Below, one piece after another: positions 54,501 through 64,000 of a stretch of DNA of 64,000 nt. Source of the stretch: Timema cristinae (taxonomy: Eukaryota > Arthropoda > Insecta > Phasmatodea > Timematidae). How positions within the stretch are numbered: position 1 is the stretch's first letter; the number at the start of each line of letters is the position of its first letter. A program made the translations under genes and the position numbers. Location: contig JBCFYV010000001.1 in assembly GCA_039000515.1 (NCBI GenBank), positions 65,601,729 through 65,665,728 of the forward strand. Reading direction: 5' to 3'. A model generated the notes under the pieces. It was not told where the DNA came from and did not search any database. It saw only the letters and a list, made by a program, of their open reading frames with translations.

Positions 54501-56219
54501 GTGTTATCTTGGAGGGGTGTCTAGTGGGCATTGTGTTTTTCTTGGAGGGGTGTCTAGGGGGGGCAGTGTGTTTTTCTTGGAGGGGTTTCTAGGGGTAGTG
54601 TGTTTTCTTGGAGGGGTGTCTAGGGGTATTGTATTTTTTGGTGGGTAGTCTAGGGGCAGTGTGTTTTCTTGGAGGGTTGTCTAGGGGCAGTGTATTTTCT
54701 TGGAGGGGTGTCTAGGGGTATTGTATTATTGGAGGGTATCTAGGGCAGTGTGTTTTCTTGGGGTGTCTAGGGGTATTGTATTTTTTGGAGGGTAGTCTAG
54801 GGCAGTGTGTTTTCTTGGAGGGGTGTCTAGGGGCAGTGTGTTATCTGGGGGTAGTCTAGGGGCAGTGTGTTTTCTTGGAGGGGTGTCTAGGGGCAGTGTG
54901 TTTCTTGGAGGGGTGTCTAGGGAAGTGAGTTTTCTTGTAGGGTTTCTAGGGGCAGTGTGTTTTCTTGGAGGGGTTTTCTAGGGGCAGTTTGTTTATCTTG
55001 GAGGGTGTCTAGGGCAGTGAGTTTTCTTGGAGGGGTGTCTAGGGGCAGTGTGTTTTCTTGGAGGGGTTTCTAGGGGCAGTTGTTTTCTTGGAGGGGTTCT
55101 AGGGGCAGTGAGTTTTCTTGGAGGGGTTCTAGGGGCAGTGTGTTTTCTTGGAGGGGGTGTCTAGGGGTATGTATTTTTTGGAGGGTAGTCTAGGGGCAGT
55201 GTGTTTTCTTGGAAGGTTCAGGGGTATTTATTTTTGAGATCTGGGGCAGTGTGTTTTCTTGGAGGGGTTCTAGGGGCAGTTTTGATTTAGGCTTGTTTTT
55301 TTGGAGGGTGTCTAGGGGTAGTGTGTTTTCTTGGAAGGGTGTTTAGGGGTAGTGTTTTTTTGGAGGGTGTCTAGGGGCAGTGTGTTTTCTTGGAGGGTGT
55401 CTAGGGCAGTGGTTTTTTGGTTTAGGGGTGTTTCTAGGTGTGGTAGTGTTTTTCTTGGAGGGTGTTTCAGTTATTTTGAGGGGTCTAGTGGGTGGTTTTC
55501 TTGGAGGGGTTCTAGGGGTCAGTGGTTTTTGGGGGTCTAGGAGCATGTGTTTTTGGGTTGTATCTAGTGGTAATGTGTTTTCTTGGAGGTGTTGGGGTTG
55601 TTTTGAGGGTGTAGGGATGTGTTTTCTTGGAAGGGGTTTCTAGGGGTAGTGTGTTTTTGGGGGTCTAGGGCAAATGTGTTTTTGGGGGTAGTCTAGTGGC
55701 AGTGTGTTTTCTTGGAGGGGTTTCTAGGGTAGTGTGTTTTTTGGGGGTTCTAGGAGCAATGTGTTTTCGGGGTTTCTAGTGGGTAATGTGTTTTCTTGAG
55801 GGTGTTCTAGGGGTAGTGTGTTTTCTTGGAGGGTTCTAGGGAGGGGGGTTTTTGGGGGTTTCTAGGAGCAGATTTTTTTGGGGGTTTCTATGGGCAGGTG
55901 TTTTCTTGGAGGGGTTTCTAGGGCGTAGTGGCTTGGGGGGTGTCAAGGGCAGTGTGTTTTTGAGGGGTATCTAGGGTAGGTGTTTTCTTGGAGGGTGTCT
56001 AGGGGAGTGTGTTTTTGGAGGGGTCTTCAGGGCAATGTGTTTTTGGGGTTCTAGTGGCAGTGAGTGTTTTCTTGGGGGTTTCTAGGGGAGTGTGTTTTTG
56101 GGGGGTCTAGGGCATGTTTTTTGGTGGGTTCTAGTGGCAGCGTGTTTTCTTGGAGGGGTTTCTAGGGGAAGTGTGTTTTGGGGGGTCTAGGAGCATGTGT
56201 TTTGGTGGTATCTAGTGGT

Positions 56220-57300
56220 AGTGTGTTTTCTTGGAGGGGTTTCTAGGGTTAGTGTGTTTTTGGGGGTTCTAGGAGCAATGTGTTTTGGTGGTATCTAGTG
56301 GTAGCGTGTTTTCTTGGAGGGGTTTTAGGGGTAGTGGGCTTGGTGGGTCAAGGAGCAATGTGTTTTGGTGGTATCTAGTGGTAATGTGTTTTCTTGGAGT
56401 GGTGTCTAGGGGTAGTGTGTTTTCTTGGAGGGGTTTCTAGGTGTAGAGAGTGTTTGGTGGGTCTAGGAGCAATGTGTTTTGGGGGTATCTAGTGGTAGCG
56501 TGTTTTCTTGGAGGGGTGTCTAGGGGCAGTGTTTTTTCTTGGAGGGGTGTCTCGGGTAGTGTATTTTCTTGGAGGGGTGTCTAGGGGCAGTGGGTTTTCT
56601 TGGAGTGGTGTTTACGTGTAGTGTGTTTTTTGGAGGGGTGTCTAGGGGTAGTGAGTTTTCTTGGAGGGGTTTCTAGGGGCAGTGTGTTTTCTTGGAGGGG
56701 TTTCTAGGGTCAGTTTTGTTTTCTTTGAGGGAGTCTAGGGGCAGTGTGTTATCTTGGAGGGGTGTCTAGGGGCAGTGTGTTTTCTTAGAGGGGTTTCTTG
56801 GGTAGTTTTTTTTCTTTGAGGGGAGTCTAGGGGCAGTGTGTTATCTTGGAGGGTGTTCTAGGGGCAGTGTGTTTTCTTAGAGGGGTGTCTAGGTGCAGTG
56901 TGTTTTCTTAGAGGGGTTTTCTAGGGGTAGTTTGTTTTCTTGGAGGGGTTTCTAGGGGTGGTTTTTTTTCTTGGAGGGGTTTTTAGGGGTAGTTTGTTTT
57001 ATTAGAGGGGTGTCTAGGGGCAGTGTATTTTCTTAGAGGGGTTTCTAGGGGTAGTTTGTTTTCTGGGAGGGGTTTTAGGGGTAGTTTGTTTTCTTGGAGG
57101 GGTTTCTAGGGGCAGTGTGTTTTCTTGGAGGGGTGTCTAGGGGCAGTGTGTTTTCTTGGAGGGTGTCTAGGGGTATTGTATTTTTTGGAGGGTAGTCTAG
57201 GGACAGTGTGTTTTCTTGGAGGGGTGTCTAGGGGTATTGTATTTTTTGGAGGGTAGTCTAGGGCAGTGTTTTTTCTTGGAGGGGTGTCTAGGGGCAGTGT
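56220..57300. repeat. Array 3 duplicated block, copy 2
   Basis: The same ordered marker series as 53430-54500, offset about 2,790-2,805 bp, with a few single-base differences. Confidence 0.8.
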
Positions 57301-57340
57301 GTTATCTTGGAGGGGTGTCTAGGGGCATTGTGTTTTCTTG

Positions 57341-57985
57341 GAGCGGTGTCTAGGGGCAGTGTGTTTTCTTGGAGGCGTTTCTAGGGGCAGTGTGTTTTCT
57401 TGGAGGGGTGTCTAGGGCAGTGAGTTTTCTTGGTGGGGTTTCTAGGGGCAGTGTGTTTTCTTGGAGGGGTGTCTAGGGGCAGTGTGTTTTCTTGGAGGGG
57501 TTTCTAGGGGCAGTGTGTTTTCTTGGAGGGGTGTCTAGGGGTAATGTGTTTTCTTGGAGGGGTTTCTAGGGGCTGTGTGTTTTCTTGGAGGGGTCTCTAG
57601 GGGCGAGTGTTTCCTTGGAGGGGTGTCTAGGGCAGTGAGTTTTCTTGGAGGGGTGTCTAGGGGCAGTGTGTTTTCTTGGAAGGGTTTCTAGGGGGTGTGT
57701 GTTTTCTTGGAGGGGTTTCTAGGGGCAGTGTGTTTTCTTGGAGGGTGTCTAGGGCAGTGAGTTTTCTTGGAGAGGTGTCTAGGGGCAGTGTGTTTTCTTG
57801 GAGGGGTGTCTAGGGCAGTGAGTTTTCTTGGAGGGGTGTCTAGGGGCAGTGTGTTTTCTTGGAGGGGTTTCATGGGGCAGTGTGTTTTCTTGGAGGGGTG
57901 TCTAGGGCAGTGAGTTTTCTTGGAGGGGTGTCTAGGGGCAGTGTGTTTTTTTGGAGGGGTTTCTAGGGGCAGTGTGTTTTCTTGG
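57341..57985. repeat. Array 3 second duplicated block, right copy
   Basis: Counterpart of 50894-51540. It directly abuts the end of the first duplicated block, so this part of the array is a mosaic of two earlier segments. Confidence 0.75.
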
Positions 57986-59048
57986 AGGGGTGTCTAGGGG
58001 CAGTGGGTTTTCTTGGAGGGGTGTTTAGGGGTAGTGTGTTTTCTTGGAGGGGTTTCAAGGGGTAGTGGGTTTTCTTGGAAGGGTTTCTAGGTGTAGTGGG
58101 TTTTGGGGGGTCTAGGAGCAATGTGTTTTGGTTGTATCTAGTGGTAATGTGTTTTCTTGGAGGGGTGTCTAGGGGTAGTGTGTTTTCTTGGAAGGGTTTC
58201 TAGGGGTAGTGTGTTTTGGGGGGTCTAGGAGCAATGTGTTTTGGGGGTATCTAGTGGTAGCGTGTTTTCTTTGAGGGGTTTCTAGGGGTAGTGTGTTTTT
58301 GGGGGTCTAGGATCAATGTGTTTTCGTGGTATCTAGTGGTAATGTGTTTTCTTAGAGGGGTGTCTAGGGGTAGTGTGTTTTCTTGGAGGGGTTTCTAGGG
58401 GTAGTGGGTTTTGGGGGTTCTAGGAGCAATTTTTTGGGGGGTATCTATTGGTAGCGTGTTTTCTTGGAGGGGTTTCTAGGGGTAGTGGGTTAGGGGGGTC
58501 AAGGAGCAATGTGTTTTGGTGGTATCTAGTGGTAGCGTGTTTTCTTGGAGGGGTTTCTAGGGGAAGTGTGTTTTGGGGGGTCTAGGAGCAATGTGTTTTG
58601 GTGGTATCTAGTGGTAACGTGTTTTCTTGGAGGGGTTTCTAGGGGAAGTGTGTTTTGGGGGTATAGGAGCAATGTGTTTTGGTGGTATCTAGTGGTAGTG
58701 TGTTTTCTTGGAGGGGTTTCTAGGGTTAGTGTGTTTTGGGGGTTCTAGGAGCAATTTGTTTTGGGGGTATCTATTGGTAGCGTGTTTTCTTGGAGGGGTT
58801 TCTAGGGGTAGTGGGCTTGGTGGGTCAAGGAGCAATGTGTTTTGGTGGTATCTAGTGGTAGCGTGTTTTCTTGGAGGGGTTTCTAGGGTGAAGTGTGTTT
58901 TGGGGGGTCTAGGAGCAATGTGTTTTTGTGGTATCTAGTGGTAACGTGTTTTCTTGGAGGGGTTTCTAGGGAAGTGTGTTTTATTTGAGGGGTGTCTAGG
59001 GCAGTGTGTTTTCTTGGAGGGGTGTCTAGGGGCAGTGTGTTTTGGTTG

Positions 59049-59778
59049 TATGTTTTGGACTCCAATCTTGGCAAGCCGGCAGAATTTACAGGTTGCTCAT
59101 CAGATTGACAGAGGTAGCAAAGTGCGTAAGTTTAAGTTGTTTCTGACCTCTTTCCACCTTTGAAGTAGATCTGGATATTTCATCAGAAACACTTTTTCCA
59201 AAAGGTCGTCTAGAGTTTTATTTCACCTAGAAGTAGTTTACGGGGGTTTTGATATATGTACGCCAAACAATGTGTTACTTCAGGATAAACAAAGATAAAC
59301 AATAACAAAAAAAGTTGAGACATGTTTAATACACTAAATTTGTTAGCATTATTACAAGAATGATGTAAACAGTTATAGTTATGCGCTTTTCTGCCACGTC
59401 CCTTAGATGCGTCAGTAAAATTGTTAAGAATCCTGCGTGTAATACAAGACAATGACTTGACGTCTATAGTAGTACTACTAATTAAATACAGGTATTTTAT
59501 GTACTTTTTACCGTCAAGATCGGCGACTCCCTCTGCCTCTTTTTAGGTGTCGCATACATCTACGCGAGTGTGTTGATCACAGGGATCCAATTCCAGTAGT
59601 GTGTTTTCCAGTCTCTGTCCACACAAATGCGGGTTCCTTCCTCTTCCCTATCCCTTAGAGTAATTTTCATTGGTTCAAAATAAAAAAGATTATTTTGTTG
59701 ACAAAACTATGTCAAATATCGAGTTACCCCTCAATATCCGCCTGGGTCAAGCTAGTTTGTAAGGCCTGCTGTACAATT
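59049..59778. other. Unique sequence with a SINE body fragment
   Basis: No gene is recognised. At about 59600-59650, CCAGTCTCTGTCCACACAAA and GCGGGTTCCTTCCTC resemble the body of the first SINE family. Otherwise featureless. Confidence 0.45.
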
Positions 59779-60115
59779 AGTAAGAGAAAGCTTGTAAGGG
59801 GCAGACTTCTAACCAGCTTGGTAGTTAGTAGCTGCTGGGAAAGCTTGTAAGGGGCAGACTTCTAACCAGCTTGGTAGCTAGTAGCTGCTGGGAAAGCTTG
59901 TAAGTGGCAGACTTCTAACCAGCTTGGTAGCTAGTAGCTGCTGGGAAAGCTTGTAAGTGGCAGACTTCTAACCAGCTTGGTAGCTAGTAGCTGCTGGGAA
60001 AGCTTGTAAGTGGCAGACTTCTAACCAGCTTGGTAGCTAGTAGCTGCTGGGAAAGCTTGTAAGTGGCAGATTTCTAACCAGCTTGGTAGCTAGTAGCTGC
60101 TGGGAAAGCTTGTAG
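59779..60115. repeat. 53-bp minisatellite, about 6.5 copies
   Basis: AAGCTTGTAAG recurs at 59788, 59841, 59894, 59947, 60000 and 60053 with exact 53-bp spacing, and a partial copy starts at 60106. Units are nearly identical (CAGACTTCTAACCAGC, TAGTAGCTGCTGGG). An early GGGGCAG variant gives way to GTGGCAG, so the left-most copies are a separate subtype. Confidence 0.95.
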
Positions 60116-60229
60116 CCAGTCTCTCAGAACAGATGATGATTTGGGCTTCTGATGGTTCCAACCTCAGATTATACGTGTCTTGTTTCCAAGGTCATGTAGA
60201 TCCTTGAACAGTTTCATCCATATCTTCTT

Positions 60230-60760
60230 AGCATCCTTAGATTCTGACGTCATTAAGGTTGCAACATTACCCATAGCCTATTCCTGTCTTGACATGTTTA
60301 GCTGCTAAAGTGGCACCGAGTCCCAAAATAGATTCTGTAAATAAATGTTTCCCAAAATAGATTCTGAGGTTTCCAAAAATAGAATTTATAAATAAGTAAA
60401 TAATTCCCAAATTAGATTTTAACGTTTCTAGAAACATATATAAACAGATATTTCCCAAAATAGATTCTTTAAATAGACATATAACAAAATTGATACTGAT
60501 GTTTTCAAAAATAGATTCTATAGATGTTTTTGAAAAAATTCCCAATATGGATTCTAAAAAATAGACACTTTACAAAATAAATTCTGACTTTCCCCAAAAT
60601 TAATATTTTCAAAAGCGATTCCCTAAATAAATTCTTCCATTTCTCAAAATAAATTCTATAAATAGAAATTTTCTATGTTAGATTCTGACGTCATTAGTGT
60701 TGTCTATTCCTGTCTCGACATGTCGAACCACCAAACTGGCGCTGTCTCAATAAAAAAGTC
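60230..60760. repeat. Decayed 35-50-bp repeat block flanked by a direct repeat
   Basis: About ten diverged copies of TTCCCAAAATAGATTCT lie between 60320 and 60670. They are bracketed by a direct repeat containing GATTCTGACGTCATTA and CTATTCCTGTCT(T/C)GACATG (60240-60300 and 60681-60724). A minus-strand frame of about 90 codons (ESIFGN/ESILGN-like repeats) is repeat-derived and not annotated as a gene. Confidence 0.7.
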
Positions 60761-60870
60761 AAGTGATCTGAAAGTAGGTCAAGGTCAAATATTGCTGAGA
60801 TATGACGTCACAGGGAACACTCCTCTAAAAATAGTGGTTTCTGAAAGTAGGTTACGGGGCTAAAGGTCAA
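60240..60870. promoter_or_regulatory. Cluster of CRE and nuclear-receptor-like sites
   Basis: TGACGTCA occurs at 60245-60252, 60686-60693 and 60803-60810. AGGTCAAGGTCA (two half-sites, about 60776-60787, including TCAAGGTCA) and AAAGGTCAAAG (60863-60873) lie just downstream. The cluster sits 0.45-1 kb upstream of a spliced coding exon, so it may be a promoter-proximal or enhancer region. This is inferred from motif density only. Confidence 0.35.
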
Positions 60871-61317
60871 AGTGAGACTATGCACTGCGTACTATACTAA
60901 CAGTGTTTGGATAGGATGCAAATATTCCAATTTACCTGATTGAATGTATAATTCTGACTTTTCAAGGACTTACATATTTTTCCTACCAGTGGCAACCATG
61001 TATATTAAGTTATGTAAATTATGTGATATTTGTTTACATTTACAAATGTGGGGGAGGGGGGGGGGGATTGATAGCCCCCGCTCCCATGGCTATAATCTTT
61101 AGAATGTAATCTACACTTTTTTGCAGGATCCCGATATGATAACTCCAATTTAAGAACATTTTAATATTTTAACTGAAATAGCAATTAGTAGAGAGTTTTC
61201 CTCCAATACCAAAAGAACGTTACTCTTCAAACAAAGGCAAGTACCACTGCCAATTAGCTATTCGTGTATATTATGTCGTGTGTAGTTTATTCTTTATGAT
61301 ATTTTGTTCACAGAGTG

Positions 61318-61885
61318 ATGGAACTACCTAAATCTCACAATTGCAGTGAACTGATTGAGGACTCTACGATATTTGAGCTGAATCTTGAAAATGAAGAGGA
61401 ACAAGTATTGAACCTAGGTTCTGAAAAATCAAACTTACAAGTGTTGACAGTAAATGCCATGAATGTAACTCAAGAATCCAGGGATTTAAATGTAAGCCCC
61501 CATAGGAATTACACCTTTGAATTTAGTAGTGTCGGAAAAAATGACGGACTTCTAAAAATGCGTTTTAACGCTAATATAGACGAAGAATACGAATTAGGTG
61601 CTATTAAAGAGAACGCTGAAACACATGATCATGATAAGAAAGATGATAAAACACATATGTTCGATGTTGGTCGAATCAGCGAATCACAAGAACATAATCC
61701 TACTCCAGTGGACAATGGTGATTTTCAAGGCAGTTCCTCTAGCCGGGTGGTTTATACGATGGTTGTTCCCAGGGAGGAACTGGCCGGCGCAAGTATGGAC
61801 GTAATGCCATCAAAACATCTCGTCACCATTAGGGCACAGAGGAACAATTCAGTCTGTACACCTGTATCCTGCCAGATGGAGAGAG
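61318..61885 (+). CDS. Coding exon of an unidentified acidic protein
   Basis: The exon begins after a good acceptor (TTTTGTTCACAG, ending 61313), has an ATG at 61318 and stays open for about 190 codons to a donor-like GTAGGT at 61886. The predicted sequence is rich in Asp, Glu, Asn and Ser (LNLENEEEQVLNL, ETHDHDKKDDKTH), with no recognised domain, signal peptide or membrane segment. Composition suggests a disordered nuclear-type protein, for example the linker of a zinc-finger factor. None of the visible donors joins the zinc-finger exon at 62894 without a stop, so an intermediate exon or a separate transcript is needed. It is probably a host gene. Confidence 0.6.
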
Positions 61886-62893
61886 GTAGGTAGTAAGCAC
61901 AATTTAAACAAATTAAGTGGTACTCTTGTACCCTGTCACACGGCTAGAAATGGCAACAGAATACTAACAACCTTGTTGGTCAAATTGTAGCCTAAAGGTT
62001 TGAGAAAGAAAGGTGAATAACCTCACATTAGCCCGTTAGTAATATCACCAAGTCCTGGTTTTGAAATTTGTAGGCAACAAAAGGTAGCGTGACACAGATG
62101 AACATAAAATTAACTCTGCTCGCGATGACAAAAACCTTGTTATATGCAAATTTGTATGCTGAGCGCTAAAAGCTTAAAACAGCTCTGGTTACATTTGAAC
62201 AGTTACTTGGGAGTACCGGTGTTGGTGATTGGTGAACCATTACCTTGGTACAATGACCTTGGAGATAGATAGCTTAATAGTAATTTGCGAACCTCTCAGA
62301 AGAAGTTCTACTAATATGATTGAGAGTAACATTACCTCTGTAGTCAGATGGCAAAACCTAGTATCTTTATTATTTTGCAAAATTGAGTAATTAGTATATT
62401 CATATTCCTCTCATTGAGATCTATAATATGGCATAATCTGATATGTCATACGCCCTGTGGCAGTTGAGTTATAAATCTTTAGTTTTATTATATCTTAGAA
62501 ATTGTCGATTTTTAAAGAAGGCAGGAGATTATATGTGAGATTTTTGGTTTGTTCATCTTAGGTATTTTCCAACTTGAAGCAATTTGTAAGTGGCTGAAGG
62601 TGATATGTTGACATATTTGGTTTTGTCAGGTGAAATATTAAATTTTAACAAAAATATTCAAGGTAGCAGAAGTTGATATGTTGAGATATGTGTTTTTGCC
62701 ACTTAGCTTATTCATCTAGTACATTATTTTAAACTTCCAAAAAAAATTATATGTCATTATATTTGGTTTTTCCATCTTGGAGAAACTGTAGCTTTTCTGT
62801 TGGCAACACTTGAATTACACCGTTTAAGGTTATGTTGTACTATGCATAGTGGTGTGTTTATGTTTTGAGTGTTGAGCTCCTGTGGTTTTTTAG
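61886..62893. other. Intron or intergenic sequence
   Basis: AT-rich, no clear exon. It lies between the acidic-protein exon and the zinc-finger exon, and may hide a small exon joining them. Confidence 0.45.
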
Positions 62894-62905
62894 TTTAAAG
62901 TGAAA

Positions 62906-64000
62906 ATGTTGGTGTGTAAAAGTTGTAAGGTGGAGTTTAGTGATCGGGGTAACCTTATACTACATAAGATACAGTGTAAAAATAAAGAAGAATTTGGCAC
63001 AAACAATATAAGAAGCCTACATCCCAGGACGTTATTTGATATCGCTGGAAGTAGTCAAGATACCAGACCAGACACTGTGGAATCTACTAGGGAAATAAGA
63101 AGCTCCCCAGATATGGAGAATTCATTTTCATTGGTAAGAAAGATTATTTTACTATAGGGTCTAGTACTTACTATTTACTTTATTGTCATTATAAAATTAT
63201 TGGGCATACTTATAAACGTGTTGTATTTTATAGCCTTGATACTATAATATTATTTTGTGATTGAATGACATATTCGGGATTGATTGATTTAAAATTTAGG
63301 TATTACAGGACATAGTTTTACAGTTTGTGACCAGTCAAGCAAAAGGATATGACAATGGTGTGACTATAACATACAAAACTATCGTAATTACTTAACCAGT
63401 TTCTTGACAGAAATTTCAGATAGAAACCTGATTGTAATGGCCTCCTTTCGTGAGTAAATTCATGTTTAGGCTATTTCACCTAACCTAAGTGAAAAGCAAT
63501 AACAGGTTACTTCCTTTGGAAAGTCAATACCAATAAAATGAAAATAGGCTTCTTAACCAAGTGGAGATGGTAAGTTTCAGATTAAAAGTGATTATTTTTG
63601 CCATTACAATCCAAGCCATTGAGAACATTGATGTATGGAGTCTACAGCATTAGCTTTTTATTTTATTTTGCTATTATTGTAACCTATTCTAGATTTTTAA
63701 AACTTCCAGTAGAATAACAACGTTTATCTGTGCTCTAGTTTTGTCTTGACATAAATACTACCATGAAACTTTAAGTAAGTGATGGTTAAAATGTATGAAA
63801 ACTGAAATGTTTGTAAATAACTCATTGTTTAACTCTTTTGTTTGAACAATGCATGTTCAGTGATACATGTGTTGTTCAAAAATTATACATCGGATTACCT
63901 ATAATAAAAATAATTATTATTACTATTATTATTAATTAGCCTATTGTGTTTGTTTGTTACTTTTTAGGCAGGCATTTTGGGAGATTCTGGGGATGATTCC
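62906..64000 (+). CDS. C2HC zinc-finger protein, two exons, runs off the window
   Basis: Exon one (62894-63133, acceptor TTTTTTAG) has an ATG at 62906 followed at once by CKSCKVEFSDRG and H-KIQ-C: Cys-x2-Cys-x12-His-x3-Cys, a C2HC-type zinc knuckle/finger. A Ser/Thr/Asp-rich stretch follows. It ends in phase 0 at a strong donor (TTG|GTAAGA). The next exon starts at 63968 after TTTTTAG and continues in frame (AGILGDSGDDS) past the end of the window. Such single N-terminal fingers occur in metazoan transcription regulators. Specific identity is unknown. A preceding exon may exist, since the acceptor lies upstream of the ATG. Confidence 0.65.
63134..63967 (+). other. Intron of the zinc-finger gene
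   Basis: Bounded by GTAAGAAAG and a TTTTTAG acceptor, with phase 0 on both sides. AT-rich, with an ATT/ATA simple stretch at about 63900-63937. Confidence 0.65.

Larger units (their letters stand above)
45763..59048. repeat. Array 3: 31-bp G/T-rich minisatellite, about 430 copies
   Basis: A tandem repeat with a 31-bp unit made of TTTTCTTGGAGGGG, TGTCTAGGGGC and AGTGTG, or TTTCTAGGGG in place of the second piece. The plus strand is almost free of C and A. Sub-variants (GTATTTTTTGGAGGGTAGTC, TGTTATCTTGG, GGAGCAATGTGTTTTGG) mark longer units and duplications. From 46.2 to 47.4 kb the repeats are badly eroded by single-base losses, improving to the right. 48.8-51.5 kb and 57-59 kb are clean. Open frames reading CFLGGVSRG-like repeats are by-products. 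Confidence 0.95.

Noticed and set aside
48869..59000. Open frames reading CFLGGVSRG-like repeats in array 3
   Set aside because: Repeat-derived, short, and present in any frame free of stops.
60267..60545. Minus-strand frame of about 90 codons
   Set aside because: It consists of the decayed TTCCCAAAATAGATTCT repeats and shows the same short peptide pattern over and over.

Overview
This is nuclear DNA from an invertebrate animal, most likely an arthropod. Evidence seen in the sequence: AT-rich intergenic DNA, spliced exons with GT/AG borders, tRNA-derived SINEs with target-site duplications, and remains of several animal mobile elements (BEL/Pao, P/THAP, a Mutator-like/YqaJ element, a Polinton). 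No order or species can be named from this window alone. There is very little host coding sequence. The only convincing host exons are at the right end (61.3-64.0 kb, plus strand), one encoding a C2HC zinc finger.

Layout: 0-1.4 kb, AT-rich DNA with a (TA)n(TG)n microsatellite. 1.5-6.2 kb, array 1, a G-rich 33-bp minisatellite. 6.2-7.5 kb, old diverged repeats. 7.57-9.42 kb, a foldback DNA element with about 400-bp, nearly identical inverted termini. 10.1-11.0 kb, a decayed BEL/Pao integrase end. 11.2-11.5 kb, a SINE with an 11-bp target duplication. 13.5-22.9 kb, array 2, a 28-bp minisatellite containing an implausible 768-base A run. 23.9-25.3 kb, a 57-bp minisatellite and two more SINEs. 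25.55-34.92 kb, three diverged copies (A, B, C) of one long LTR of about 1.5-1.7 kb. LTRs B and C have TG...CA ends and exact 4-bp target duplications, and all three carry heat-shock-element-like sites and conserved hairpins. LTR B splits a Mutator-like transposase/YqaJ nuclease pseudogene (33.0-36.3 kb) in frame. 36.7-38.7 kb, SINE pieces and a P-element transposase remnant. 40.68-45.66 kb, a decayed Polinton/adintovirus-like element (integrase, penton-like, pVI-like, major capsid, small ORF, adenain-like protease, another ORF) that runs into a 100-base assembly gap. 45.76-59.05 kb, array 3, a G/T-rich 31-bp minisatellite with higher-order structure and internal duplications. 59.8-60.8 kb, a 53-bp minisatellite and a decayed repeat block. 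60.2-61.3 kb, a cluster of CRE and nuclear-receptor-like sites upstream of the host exons.

The mobile elements are mostly dead. The Polinton has lost catalytic residues in integrase and protease and has nonsense codons and frameshifts. The BEL/Pao and P remnants are fragments. The three big arrays show a gradient: clean monomers at the edges and heavy single-base loss inside or near the gap. This looks at least partly like uncorrected long-read consensus. Array-internal sequence, copy number and reading frames should not be trusted.

Most noteworthy are the LTR family with heat-shock-like elements and structurally conserved hairpins, the foldback element with near-identical arms, the transposase-plus-YqaJ gene dated by an LTR insertion, and the organisation of array 3.
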